Source: Azorinus chamasolen (lineage: Eukaryota > Mollusca > Bivalvia > Cardiida > Solecurtidae). From it: 64,000 nt of DNA. The translations under genes and the position numbers were made by a program. Location of the stretch: NCBI GenBank assembly GCA_963576725.1, contig OY755241.1:78728003-78792002 (forward strand). The letters are read 5' to 3'. The notes beneath the pieces were generated by a model. The model was given only the letters and a program-made list of their open reading frames with translations, made no database searches and was not told where the DNA came from. Shown here piece by piece: positions 11,009 to 22,389 of this stretch (position 1 is the stretch's first letter; each line of letters starts with the position of its first letter).

Positions 11009-12944
11009 ATGCCCCCAAAGCTAGGCTTTGGCGGCATATAGTGATCGCACCGTGCGTGGGTGTGTGTGTGTGTGGGTGGGTGGGTGGGTGTGTGGGTGTG
11101 TGTACCTTTTGTCCGGAGTATATTTCCTTTGTCACATCAGCTACGGATACCAAATTTGGTGTGTGAGTTCATCTAGGGATGGGGGAGTGTCGCGTACCAT
11201 TTTCATGTCACTGTGACTTTGACCTTGATTTTATAAAAAGCTTGTCCGGAGCATATCTCCTTTACCTTACAAGCTACAGATTCCAAATTTGGTGTGTGAG
11301 TTCATCTTGGGATGGCAGAGTGTCGCATACCGTTTCCAGGTCACTGTGACCTTGACCTTGACCTTTGACCTCGATTTTAAAAAAAGCTTATACCTTATCA
11401 GCTACAAAAAGCTTGTCCGGAGTATATCTCCTATACCTTACCAGCTAAGAATTCCAAAGTTGGTGTGTGAGTTCATCTTGGGATGTAGGAGTGTCGCGTA
11501 CCATTTTCAGATCACTGTGACCTTGACCATGACCTTTGACCCATTTTACAAAAAGCTTGTCCGGAGCATATCTCCTTTACCTTACCAGCTACAGATTCCA
11601 AATTTGGTGTGTGAGTTCATCTTGGGATGGCGGAGTGTCGCGTACCATTTCTAGGTCACTGTGACCTTGACCTTGACCTTTGACCTTGATTTTAAAAAGA
11701 GCTTATACCTTACCAGCTACAAAAAGCTTGTCGGGAGTATATCTCCTATTCCTTACCAGCTAAGGATTCCAAATTTGGTGTTTGATTTTATCTTGGGATG
11801 GAGGAGTGTCGCATACCATTTTCAGATCACTTTGACCTTGACCATGACCTTTGACAGATTTACAAAAAGCTTGTCCGGAGCATATCTCCTATACCTTACC
11901 AGATACGGATTCCAAGTTTGGTGTGTGAGATCACCTTGAGATGGCGGAGTGTCATTTTCAGGTCACTGTGACCTTGACCTTGACCTTTGACCTCGATTTT
12001 ACCAAAAGCTTGTCCGAAGCATATCTCCTATACCTTACCAGCTAGGGATCCAAAATTTGGTATGCTAGTTCATCTTGGGATGACGGAGTGGCGCGTATTA
12101 TTTTCTGGTCACTGTGACCTTGACCTTTGACCTCAATTTTACAAAAAGCTTATACCTTACCAGCTGCAAAAAGCTTGTCCGGAGTATATCTCCTATACTT
12201 TACCAGCTACGGATTCCAAATTTGGTGTGTGAGTTCATCTTGGGATGGAGGAATGTCGCATACCATTTTCAGGTCACTGACCTTGACCTTCGACCTCGAT
12301 TTTACAAAAAAGATTGTCCAGAGAATATCTCCTATACCTTACCAGCTACGGATCCCAAATATGGTGTGTGAGTTTATCTTGGGATTGCGGTGTGTCGCGT
12401 ACCATTTTCAGGTCACTGTGACCTTGACCTTTGACCTAGATTTTACACAAAGCTTGTCTGGAGCATTTCTCCTATACCTTACCAGCTATGGATTCCAAAT
12501 TTGGTTTGTGAGTTCATCTTGGGATGGCGGAGAGTCGTGTACCATTTTCAGATCACTGACCTTGACCTTGGACCTCAATTTTACAGTCCGGAGCATATTT
12601 CCTATACCTTACCAGATACAATAAGCTTGTCCAGAGCATATCTCCTATACCTCAAACGTTGACAATCAACCCAGGGTCCTTTTTAACGTTGAGAATGACT
12701 TAGGGTCCAATGACTTAGGGTCCTTTTTAACTAAGTTTTGACCCTTGGCTCTTTTCTTAGCTATCATAATAGTCAAAGGTTCTGTTTCTAATGATAAGAA
12801 CTGACTCCTGTGTCATTTTTAACAGCATCAAAATTTCATGTTACACCCAAAGGTGTCCGACGCATGCTTGGACTCACCCATAGACCCCCCCCCCCCCCCC
12901 CCCCCCCCCCCACCCCCCAAAAAAAAAAAAAAAATAAAAAAAAA

Positions 12945-14079
12945 AAATGATCGAAGTATGTTCAACTAGCCTAAAACTATCTATTTGAACCCTAAACCAC
13001 TACGAAAAACAAGAAAAACACGATCCGGAAAAAAATTTCCTTTCGGGTCTATATATGTATTGAAAGGTATCTAACTACGCCAGATCAACCGCGGAAAATT
13101 CAACAGTCATGTTTTTAAAAGTCTTACAGCAAAGCCAATTCAACACCGATTTCAATCATTTTGGTGTTGATCCGTTCCAAATTCCATATATTAAGCGGCA
13201 CACTTAGTGCTTTCCTTAAATATTGCTCCGTCTAGTCGCTGCAAGACGGCGAATTTGAAAAAACGCTAGAGCGAAACGATGTGACTCCCGCCTGGATGCA
13301 TAGACGTATATAGGGGGGATCTGTATTAGTTAATCTTTTCAACAAAAACAGGAATTATGGTGAAATACTATCGAAAAACATTAAACTCACCGCAATTAAA
13401 ACGGCGCTTACTATTTCCAGTCTGCTACAAGGAGCCAGTTTTCTTTCCCCAACTTTCTTTTTGAACGGATGCGACCATTTTGCTGTGACCCGGCTCATAA
13501 ACTATTAGATATGCAAATTGACTACTACTTCCGGGCCACAGCGAAATGGCCATCTCCGTTCAAAACGAAAGTAGAAGAAAGAAAACTGGCGTCTCATATC
13601 AGACTGGAACTAGCCAACATCGTTTTAACTGCGGTGAGTTGAATGTTTTTCGAATGTGGTTCAGCATAATTCGCGTTTTTGTTGAAAAGTTAAACGAATA
13701 CAGATCCCCCTATATACTTTTATGCATCCTTGTGGGAGTCACATCGTTTCGCTCTAGCGATTTTTCAAATTCGCCGTCTTGCAGCGACAAGACGGAGCAA
13801 TATTTAAGGAAAGCACTAACTGTGCCGCTTAATATATGGAATTTGGAACGGATCAAGACCAAAATGATTGAAATCGGTGTTGAATTGGCTTTGCTGTAAG
13901 ACTTTGAAAAACATGACTGTTGAATTTTCCGCGGTTGATCTGGCGTAGTTGGATACCTTTCAATACATATATAGACCCGAAAGGAAATTTTTTTCCGGAT
14001 CGTGTTTTTCTTGTTTTTCGGAGTGGTTAAGGGTTCAAATAGATAGTTTTAGGCTAGTTGAACATACTTCGATCACTTT
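12945..14079. repeat. Large near-perfect palindrome (about 0.55 kb arms, ~37 bp loop)
   Basis: The arms run from TGATCGAAGTATGTTC (about 12948) to GCTGTGACCCGG (13493), and from CCGGGCCACAGC (about 13531) back to GAACATACTTCGATCA (14074). Only scattered mismatches and small indels separate them. The open frame at 13546-13899 lies wholly inside one arm and has no family resemblance, so I do not call it a gene. The arms are the long terminal repeats of the foldback element. Confidence 0.8.
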
Positions 14080-14081
14080 TT

Positions 14082-15502
14082 ATGCCCCCAAAGGCGGGCA
14101 TATAGTAATCGAATTGTCCGTCCTTCCGTCTGTCCGTCTGTCCGTCTGTCCGTCCGTCCGTCTGTCCGTCAGTCCGTGTGTGACTTTTTCTAACTAGTCG
14201 CACAAGTAAAATCATTAACCTGGCCATCTCTTGTGACATTAACCTGGCCATTTCTTGTGACATTAACCTGGCCAGTTGTGGGACATAGGGTTAGGGTTAG
14301 GGTTAGCTTCCAGATCATTCTTTTCCAAAGTTAGAGCCCAAAATAGTTTTTCTTGTGGGACTAGTCCCACAAGAAAAGATCAAAGGAAAAAGTCACACAA
14401 CTACCCATTTGTTAGTATGTCCGTCCGTCCGTCCGTCCGTCTGTCCTTCCGTCCCAAATTCGTGTCCGGTCTGTAACTTCTTCTTCTATCAATGGATTTC
14501 AATATAACTTGCCACAAATGTTCACCAGACAGAGACGATGTGTCGCGTTCAACTCCCAGGTCCATGGGTCAAAGGTCAAGGTCACAGGGTACAATTACTT
14601 TGTCACAAATTTCGTGTCCGGTCTGTAACTTCTTTATCTATCAATGGATTTCAATATAACTTGCCACAAATGTTCACCACACAAAGACGATGTGTCGCGT
14701 TCAACTCCCAGGTCCATGGGTCAAAGGTCAAGGTCACAGGGTACAATTACTTTGTCACAAATTTCGTGTCCGGTCTGTAACTTCTTTATCGATCAATGGA
14801 TTTCAATAGAACTTGGCACAAATGTTCACCACACAAAGACGATGTGTCGCGTTCAACCTTCAGGTCCATATGTCAAAGGTCAAGGTCACAGGGTACAATT
14901 ACTTTGTAACATATTTCGTGTCCGGCCTGTAACTTCTTTATCTATCAATAGATTTCAATATAACTTGACACAAATGTTCACCACACAAAGACGATGTGTC
15001 GCTTTCAACTCCCAGGTCCATAGGTCAAAGGTCACTGGGTACAATTACTTTGTCACAAATTTCGTGTCCGGTCTGCAACTTCTTTACATATCAATGGATT
15101 TCAATATGATTTGGCACAAATGTTCACCAGACAAAGATGATGTGTCGCTTTCAACTCCCTGGTCCATGGGTCAAAGGTCAAGGTCACAGGGTACAATTAC
15201 TTTGTCACAAATTTCGTGTCCGGTCTGTAACATCTTTATCTATCAATGGATTTCAATATAACTTGGCACAGAATTTCACCAGACAAAGACGATGTGTCGC
15301 ATTCAGCTCCCTGGTCCATATGTCAAAGGTCAAGGTCACAGGGTACAATTACTTGTTTATCTGTGAATGGATTTCAAAGGAACCTGGCACAAATGTTCAC
15401 CACACAAAGACGATGTGTCAACTCCCTGGTCCATGGGTCAAAGGTCAAGGCCACAGGGTACAATTTTTGGGGGCATTTGTCACGTGATTGTGACATCTCT
15501 TG
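14082..15502 (+). mobile_element. D-family tandem-repeat element
   Basis: Left hairpin ATGCCCCCAAAGGCGGGCAT lies directly after TTTTT. A GTCCGTCTGTCC tract holds an inserted small foldback (14178-14398). Seven or so 152 bp monomers follow (CGTGTCCGGTCTGTAACTTC, ACGATGTGTCGCGTTCAAC, GGGTCAAAGGTCAAGGTCAC). The right end has TTTGGGGGCAT (inverse of the left end), the hairpin GTCACGTGATTGTGAC and the terminus CTCTTGTT. Open frames across the array reflect the repeat, not coding. Confidence 0.8.
14178..14398. mobile_element. Small foldback insert with telomere-like repeat
   Basis: GTGTGACTTTTTC (14178-14190) is exactly inverted as GAAAAAGTCACAC (14386-14398). Three direct copies of CATTAACCTGGCCA follow the left arm. 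A run of TTAGGG units occupies about 14287-14306. A perfect hairpin CTTGTGGGAC/GTCCCACAAG sits at 14352-14373. It interrupts the GTCCGTC tract of element D. No coding content. Confidence 0.6.
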
Positions 15503-15654
15503 TTTTTTTTGTGTTTTTTTTTTGGGGGGGGGGGGGGCCACCTTTGGTTACACCTGCATTACATTGTATTGTTTTTCCGCCAAAATACATTTCAGTGTCA
15601 AACACTTTGGGGGCATTTGTCACCCTTGACGACTCTCTTGTTTAAAAAAAAATT

Positions 15655-15823
15655 CACTTGAGGTCCTCTACAAAAGTTACATAAAGTTACATATGCCCCT
15701 TGGGTCAAAATTTGCCGGCCCCAGGGCCGGGTAGTTTTCTATAGAAACACATAGTGAAAACTTTGAAAATCTTCTCCTCTGATTGTCTGGTGAGCGATGT
15801 CAGGGCCTTTCAGGCCCTCTTGT
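15655..15823 (+). mobile_element. S-family element, right part
   Basis: One S monomer (GGTCCTCTACAAAAG, TGGGTCAAAATT) is followed by TTGTCTGGTGAGCG, the hairpin AGGGCCTTTCAGGCCCT and the terminus CTCTTGTT. It then returns into the arm sub-repeat (TTTAGAAAAAATGAGC). Probably the other half of the S copy beginning at 3119. Confidence 0.65.
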
Positions 15824-16180
15824 TTAGAAAAAATGAGCTTGTTGTTTAGTCTGATAGGCTTATTAATGCACACAAATTATTGAATTCAGGTTTAAATTGT
15901 TTGTTGGGGTCATCAGAACACATTTTGAGCATTCCCCCAAAGTGATTTTGTCCCATCTATGTTTTATTGAACGGTTTCGATGGTAACCCGTGGAGGTAAA
16001 TTTCGAAACATCATTGGTTCAGAAAATGCATAATAACTTTGCTTTTAGAGATAATAGAAGGACAAAACAAAAACCAAAGTAAAGCAGAGACGTATAACTT
16101 GATTATGATATATAGTATTAATAATATTTATATATGATTGCTTATGAATATTAATGAGGAAGTAAACAATTCCACTTTTT
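15824..16180 (+). repeat. Left inverted-repeat arm, middle part
   Basis: One ~365 bp sub-repeat with the family hallmarks (GTTGTTTAGTCTGATAGG, TTGTTGGGGTCATCAGAAC, AATAGAAGGACAAAACAA). It is broken at its oligo-T stretch by element B1. Confidence 0.75.
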
Positions 16181-17971
16181 AGCTCACCTTAGCCAAAGGC
16201 TCAGGATGAGCTATTGTGACCGCTATTTGTCCGGCGTCCGGTGTCCGGCGTCCGTCGTCCGGCGTCCGTCCACATTTTCAAACAACATCTCTGATGAAAC
16301 TGCTGACCCGATTTTAACCAAATTTTGTCAGAAGCATCAGTGGCTAAGGGGAAAGAAATGTTGTTCACATTATGACCCCCAGGCCAAAAATGGCCCCGCC
16401 CAAGGGCTTATCAGTTTTTCATAGGAAAATTTTAAAAAATCTTCTTCTCTGAAACTGTAAGGCCTAGACCTTTGATATTTAGTATGTAGCATGATCTTAT
16501 GGTCCTCTACAAAAATTGTTCAAATTATGACCCCCGGGCCAAAAATGGCCCCGCCCCGGGGCTTATCAGTTTTTCATAGGAATTTTTTTAAAAATCTTCT
16601 TCTTTGAAACTGTAAGGCCTAGACCTTTGATACTTGGTATGTAGCATGAATTAATGGTCCTCTACAAAAATTGTTCAAATTATGACCCCTGAGCCAAAAA
16701 TGGCCCCGCCCCGGGGCTTATCAGTTATTCATAGGAAAATCTTTAAAAATCTTCTTCTCTGAAACAGTAAGGCCTAGACCTTTGATATTTAGTATGTAGC
16801 ATGATCTTATGGTCCTCTACAAAAATTGTTCAAATTATGACCCCCGGGCCAAAAATGGCCCCGCGCTGGGGCTTATCAGTTTTTCATAGGAAATTTTTTA
16901 AAAATCTTCTTCTCTGAATCAGTAAGGCCTAGACCTTTGATATTTAGTATGAAGAATGATCTTATGGTCCTCTACAAAAATTGTTCAAATTATGACCCCC
17001 GGGCCAAAAATGGCCCCGCCCCGGGGCTTATCAGTTTTTCATTTGAAAATCTTTAAAAACCTTCTTCTCTGAAACTGTAAGGCCTAGACCTTTGATATTT
17101 GGCATGTAGCATGATCTAATGGTCCTCTACAAAGATTGTTCAAATTATGACCCTCGGGCCAAAAAAGGCCCCTCCCAAGGGCTTATCAGTTTTTCATTTG
17201 AAAATCTTTAAAAACCTTCTTCTCTGAAACTGTAAGGCCTAGACCTTTGATATTTGGCATGTAGCATGATCTAATGGTTCTCTACAAAGATTGTTCAAAT
17301 TATGACCCTCGGGCCAAAAAAGGCCCCTCCCAAGGGCTTATCAGTTTTTCATTTGAAAATCTTTAAAAACCTTCTTCTCTGAAACTGTAAGGCCTAGACC
17401 TTTGATATTTGGCATGTAGCATGATCTAATGGTCCTCTACAAAAATTGTTCAAATTATGACCCTTGGGCCAAAAATGGCCCCGCGCTGGGGCTTATCAGT
17501 TTTTCATAGGAAACTCTTTAACATTCTTCTTCTCTGAAACTGTAAGGCCTAGACCTTTGATAGTTGGTATGTAGCATGATCTAATGGTCCTCTACAAATA
17601 TTGTTCAAATTATGACCACGGGCAAAACATGGCCCCGCCCAAGGGCTTATCAGTTTTTCATATGAAAATCTTTAAAAGTCTTCTTCTGAAACTGTAAGGC
17701 CTAGACCTTTGATATTTGGCATGTAGCTTTGGCTTGTGGTCTTCTGCCAAGATTGTTCAACTTATGACCATGACCTCTGGGCGAAACTTGGCCCTGGCTT
17801 ATCAGTTTTCATGGGAAAACTATATCATTTTTCTCTGAAACCATAAGGCTTAGACCGTTAATTAATGGCATACTGCTTTGCCTTGTGGTTCTCTACCAAG
17901 GTTGTACAAATGATGGCCCCGTCCCTAGGGTATCTCAGGTGAGCGCTTCAGGGCCTCATGGCCCTCTTGTT
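16181..17971 (+). mobile_element. B-family tandem-repeat element B1
   Basis: The left terminus AGCTCACC..GGATGAGCT resembles family S. A GTCCGGCGTCCG tract and about ten monomers of roughly 146-160 bp follow (AAGGCCTAGACCTTTGATATT, ATGGTCCTCTACAAAAATTG, CCAAAAATGGCCCCGCCC, GGGCTTATCAGTTTTTCAT). The right end has GGTGAGCG, the hairpin AGGGCCTCATGGCCCT and the terminus CTCTTGTT. It shares ends with S but has a distinct core, so the core was replaced or diverged. Confidence 0.8.
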
Positions 17972-18535
17972 TAGAAATAAGAGCTTGTTGTTTAGTCTTA
18001 GAGGCCTATTATTGCACAAAAATTATTGAATTCAGGTTTAAATTGTTTGTTGGGGTCCTCAGAACATGTTTTGAGCATTCCCCCAAAATAATTGTGTCCC
18101 AGCTATATTTTATTAAACGGTTTGCATGGTAACCCGAGGTGGTAAATTTCGAAACTTATCTTGATTAAGAAAATGCTTCATAACTTTGCTTTTAGAGACA
18201 ATAGAAGGACAAAACAAGAACCAACGTAAAGCAGAGACATATAGCTTGAATACGATATGTAATTCTATTAATACTCAGAATGCATTCTTATAATGCATTC
18301 TTATAAATATATGAATATTAATGAGTAAGTAAAAAAAATGCGTTTTTAGTTTGACGAGTTTGTTTTTAGTCTGAGAGGCCTAATAATATACAAATAGTTA
18401 TTGAATTCAGATTTAAATGTTTTAATATCAACATACAAAGAAAGGAAAACATCTTTGGTTCATTTAATATTTCTAAAAGCATGTATATTTAAGCTAATTT
18501 GCATATAACGTGCGTAAATGAATAAGCAATTTAAC
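17972..18535 (+). repeat. Left inverted-repeat arm, inner part
   Basis: One full sub-repeat, a partial one, then an inner segment (CATCTTTGGTTCATTTAATATT, AAGCTAATTTGCATATAA) that is mirrored at 22393-22512 in the right arm. The sequence loses symmetry near 18540. Confidence 0.7.
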
Positions 18536-18727
18536 ATAAGCCCTATATTTAGCATTGTTTCGAGTGTACTATCTTTTCTATTATTTATTTTACGTAAAAT
18601 ACCAGATATTGACCAAATATTGACAAGAGCAGAGGGTCATTACTTTGGGTTCTTGAATATTAATGCATATTTATGAATATTAATGAGATGTAAAATAAAC
18701 ACACTTGAATGAGCTGTTCTTTTTATT

Positions 18728-20232
18728 AGCTCACCAGAGCACGAAGTGCTCAGGGTGAGCTTTTGTGATCACCCGTTGTCCGTCGGCGTGCGTCGTGCGT
18801 CGTCCGTCGTTCGTCGTTCGTAGTCCGTCGTCAACAATTTGAACCTTTAAAAATCTTCTCCTCTGAATCTACAGGGTTCTCATCTTTCATCTTTGGCACA
18901 TAGTATCATCTTTAGGTCCTCTACAAAAGTTAAATAAATTATGCCCCTGGGGTCAAAATTGGCCCCGCCCCAGGGGTGCCTTGTTTTCAATAGAAACATA
19001 TAGTAAAACTTTGAAAATCTTCTCCTCTTAAACCAGAAGGTTCTCAGCTTTCATATTTGGGACATAGCATCATGTTCAGGTCCTCTACAAAAGTTATATA
19101 AATTATGGCCCTGGGGTCAAAATTGGCCCCGCCCCAGGGGTGGGCAGTTTTCAATAGAAACAAATAGTGAAATCTTTGAAAATCTTCTTCTCTGAAACTG
19201 GAAGTCTCTCAGCTTTCATATTTGGCACAGAGCATCATGTTCAGGTCCTCTACAAAAGTTATATAAATTATGGCCCCAGGGTCAAAATTGGCCCCGCCCC
19301 AGGGGTGGGCAGTTTTAAATAGAAACAAATAGTGAAATCATTGAAAATCTTCTTCTCTGAAACTGGATGGCTCTCAGCTTTCATATTTGGCACATAGCAT
19401 CATGTTCAGGTCCTCTACAAAAGTTATATAAATTATGGCCCTGGGGTCAAAATCGGCCCCGCCCCAGGGGTGGGGAGATTTCAATAGAAACAAATAGTGA
19501 AATCTTTGAAAATCTTCTTCTCTGAAACTGGAAGGCTCTCAGCTTTCATATTTGGCACATAGCATCATGTTCAAGTCCTCTTCAAAAGTTATACAAATTA
19601 TGGCCCCAGGGTCAAAATTGGCCCGCCCCAGGGTTGGGCAGTTTTGAATAGAAACAAATAGTGAAATCTTTGAAAATCTTCTTCTCTGAAACTGGATGAC
19701 TCTCAGCTTTCATATTTGGCACATAGTATCATGTTCAGGTCCTCTACAAAAGTTATATAAATTATGGCCCAGGGGTCAAAATTGGCCCCGCCCCAGGGGT
19801 GGGCAGCTTTCAATAGAAACAAATACATGTATTGAAAACTTTGAAAACATTGTCCTCTGAAACTTGAAGGTTTTCAGCTTTCATATTTGGCACATTGCAT
19901 CATGTTCAGGTCCTCTACAAAATTTATATAAATTATGGCCCCTGGGGGTCAAAATTGGCCCCGCCCCGGGGGTGGGCAATTTTCAATAGAAACAAATAGT
20001 GAAATCATTGAATATCTTCTTCTCTGAAACTGGAAGGTTCTCAGCTTTCATATTTGGCACATAGCATCATGTTCAGGTCCTCTGCAAAAGTTATATAAAT
20101 TGTGCCTCTTGGGTCAAAATTAGCCCCGCCCAAGGGCAGGCTAGTTTTCTATAGAAACATATAGTGAAAACTTTGAAGATCTTCTCCTCTGATTGTCTGG
20201 TGAGCGCTTCAGGGCCATTCTGGCCCTCTTGT
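18728..20232 (+). mobile_element. S-family tandem-repeat element S3
   Basis: Complete copy. Left hairpin AGCTCACCAGAGCAC..GTGCTCAGGGTGAGCT is followed by a CGTCGTCCGTCGTTCG tract. About eight monomers of ~164 bp carry AAAATCTTCTCCTCTGAAAC, TTTCATATTTGGCACATAGC, GTTCAGGTCCTCTACAAAAG and GGGGTCAAAATTGGCCCCGC. The right end has TCTGGTGAGC (exact inverse of left GCTCACCAGA), the hairpin AGGGCCATTCTGGCCCT and CTCTTGT. It sits between the arms of the composite. Confidence 0.85.
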
Positions 20233-20539
20233 CTGAGATTAATTTAGTTAACCAGTAAAGAGCTTGATACTGACTGAAACAGCGATATTGATGTTCATGT
20301 ATATAAATATGTAATTAATGAATATTATTTTCAAAATCATGAATATTAATGAGAATGTAAATTGTTGTAGGAAAGTAAGTTTTTCTATTTTATTGCAATA
20401 TACATGTATGTAAACACATTTCTTGTAAGAAAATACAGCAGAGGAATTGAGCCTCATGCATGTTTTATGAAGAATATTACTGTTATGGGTGTTTTGCAAT
20501 ACAATAGAAAATATATAGCATCTCGACTGTAATCATCAG
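20233..20539. other. AT-rich interior of the composite
   Basis: Mostly AT-rich with CATGAATATTAATGAGAATG near 20338, a motif shared with the arm sub-repeats. No gene or other element found. Confidence 0.4.
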
Positions 20540-22203
20540 CTTATGTTTACCCATATTAGCCTTGCGTGACTTCGAACTTACTCGCGATGTCTTATGCATT
20601 TGCTTGATGATTTACCACAGCATGCCTTATCAACGCAAGGCTTCTTGCGAGCATTTAGCGACTGGCTGGACAAATCATTAAGTGTGCCTGGCCTGCTGTG
20701 GATGCTTCACGTCAGCTCCCTGTCCAGTTTCATCCCTCTGGACAGGGGAGACGTGGGAGCTTGCTGCCCGACGGAAGAAGTATTTTTCTCTTTGGTCAGC
20801 GACTCCCTCGCAACAGACAAATCACTGTCCTCTAAAGCTCAGAAGAAGCCTGCTTCTTTAAAATCTCTTTCGTCAACAGCCCCTGTGGTGCAGTTGATTC
20901 CCCTGTTGTTAGTTGCAGATCGGCACCCAACTGCTGGCCCGGGCGCGGGTTTCCCTTTTACCACTTGAATGGTGCCCTTTGTTCTGGTCCCAGGTACTAT
21001 TGTTGCCAGGTCTCCCGGTCCGCTTGTTGTGTGGAGAGTTTTCCGTCCCCGGTGTCCTGGCGTTAGTGCTTCCGTTTCATGACGTCACCTGCAGACCAGT
21101 CTACCGAGCCCCAGCCCAAAGATGTCACTGTGTATTCTTTGGCCCGGTGTCCTAAGTTTGCTCTCCAAAGGTCCTCCGGTAGCCCGGTCTGGTCCTTTGG
21201 ACCGGGATACCGAAGTGGACCGGTAAATATTCCAGTCCAATCTTTCCTACAGGGCATTCTGTCTCTACACTGCATTACAGTGGTGAAAGTCAACAGGAAG
21301 CTGCTCTGGCTAAGTCTAGACGTTCTTGGTCGTCTATACCCTGCAATTACTCTTCATCTTCTGAGTACACTTCGGACTCCCAAGCCCCCATCCAACCCAC
21401 CCCTTAGGAGGCGTAAAAACCTTCTTCTTCTTCTGATGGGAACCGGCACTCGCACCGCTCTCATCCCAGATCGAGGTCTTACCATTACTCTTCTATGCGA
21501 AGACATCGCTCTGCCTCCTAAGATTCGCCGGCTGGTCGCTCTCGCTGGCCGACACTCATTCTTGGAACCAGCAAGCTTCACCTAGAGGGAGAATAGGTCT
21601 CACGTGAACCCACAGTCCACACATCGATGTCTGTGGCGGGTCCCACTCCTCCCGGGTGCTGCCATCCGTGGCGTTCACCAGGGCGGATTCTGAGGGAGAG
21701 CAGGAAGACACTTTGTCCATTACGGCTCCTAGGGATGGTCCTATTTTTTAAGGGAATCAGACTTTGTGGAAGCCTCTCACTCAGATTTAGACGGGACTTA
21801 GTCCTCTTTTTCTTTAGATGATTCTGAACATCAATATTTTCTATTGCGAATGCGTGTGAAGATTGTTTTAGAATCCTCCCACCCTCTGGCTGCCCTAGTC
21901 CCCCGAATCCTATTCACAGGGGTCCTCTGTCCTTTTCCGTGCTAGTGTCAGTCGAAAAAGTGGACATCCCTAACCTAATTAAGTCTAAGGAGTCTCTTTC
22001 TCCTTCCATGGGACTTCTTTCCCGTTTGCCTGACCTGGACGAAGATTTTTGTGCAACTGGGTGGATGATATGTCCGCTAAACTCTTACGGACAAGGGTTC
22101 CCTGGGTATCTCTTAGGCTTCCGGTTTCAAACGAAAATCGACCTGGGATGTTTTATCAGATCCCCTCACTTGATTCCGACAGCCCCAGGACGGGCATTAG
22201 GCC

Positions 22204-22206
<3 letters not shown>
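20540..22206 (+). pseudogene. GC-rich coding relic, possibly retroelement gag-like
   Basis: Base composition rises sharply against the surroundings. No long frame survives, but pieces read as protein: an acidic/serine segment around 20600-20950, and around 21285-21560 a frame containing SSSSEYTSDSQAPIQPTP followed by HSHRSHPRSRSYHYSSMRRH. Such Ser/Arg- and His-rich stretches occur in gag-like proteins of some retroelements (DIRS or Gypsy types), but no reverse transcriptase, integrase or recombinase is seen. Several stops and frame changes break it. It may be the original cargo of the long-inverted-repeat element or an independent insertion. Confidence 0.3.

Positions 22207-22257
<51 letters not shown>
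22207..22257. repeat. (TC)n microsatellite
   Basis: About 25 uninterrupted TC units end the GC-rich block. Confidence 0.95.
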
Positions 22258-22260
<3 letters not shown>

Positions 22261-22389
22261 GAGTTTTCTGCATGACTTTCACCATGCATCAAGTAGTCAC
22301 CTGCATAAAAGGGTCTAAATGCTTCTATAAAGAAAATTCGAATAATCGAGATTTTACTGTATACTCAAAATAATACCAAATACAATGCT

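Larger units (their letters stand above)
12848..15546. mobile_element. hAT-type foldback element with 8 bp duplication
   Basis: The ends are CAAAGGTGTCC at 12848 and CCACCTTTG ending at 15546. GTTACACC is present on both sides (12840-12847 and 15547-15554). The uninterrupted copy A2 has a single GTTACACC at 37663-37670 in the same context (TTTCATGTTACACCTGCATT), which acts as an empty site. An 8 bp duplication and a CA.AGGTG start are typical of hAT. Inside are a C27 run, an A-rich tract, a 1.1 kb palindrome, and element D at 14082-15502 inserted in the T-run of the right arm. Confidence 0.85.
11009..15642 (+). mobile_element. A-family tandem-repeat element A1, interrupted
   Basis: Left hairpin: TATGCCCCCAAAG..CTTTGGCGGCATA. 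A GTGGGTGG/GTGTG tract is followed by monomers of about 155 bp (CTTGTCCGGAGCATATCTCC, ACCAGCTACGGATTCCAAA, GTGTGAGTTCATCTTGGGA, GTCACTGTGACCTTGACC). The right end resumes at 15547 after a hAT foldback insert and contains CTTTGGGGGCAT, an exact inverse of the left end, then GTCACCCTTGAC and the terminus CTCTTGTT. Perfect GGTCACTGTGACC occurs at 11339, 11654, 11961, 12107 and 12411. No protein is encoded. Confidence 0.8.

Noticed and set aside
13546..13899. 117-codon open frame in the palindrome
   Set aside because: Lies wholly in one arm of a foldback element, the opposite arm lacks an equivalent frame, and no family is recognised.
14644..15261. 205-codon open frame and overlapping frames
   Set aside because: Translation of the 152 bp monomers of element D in shifting frames; no codon structure.
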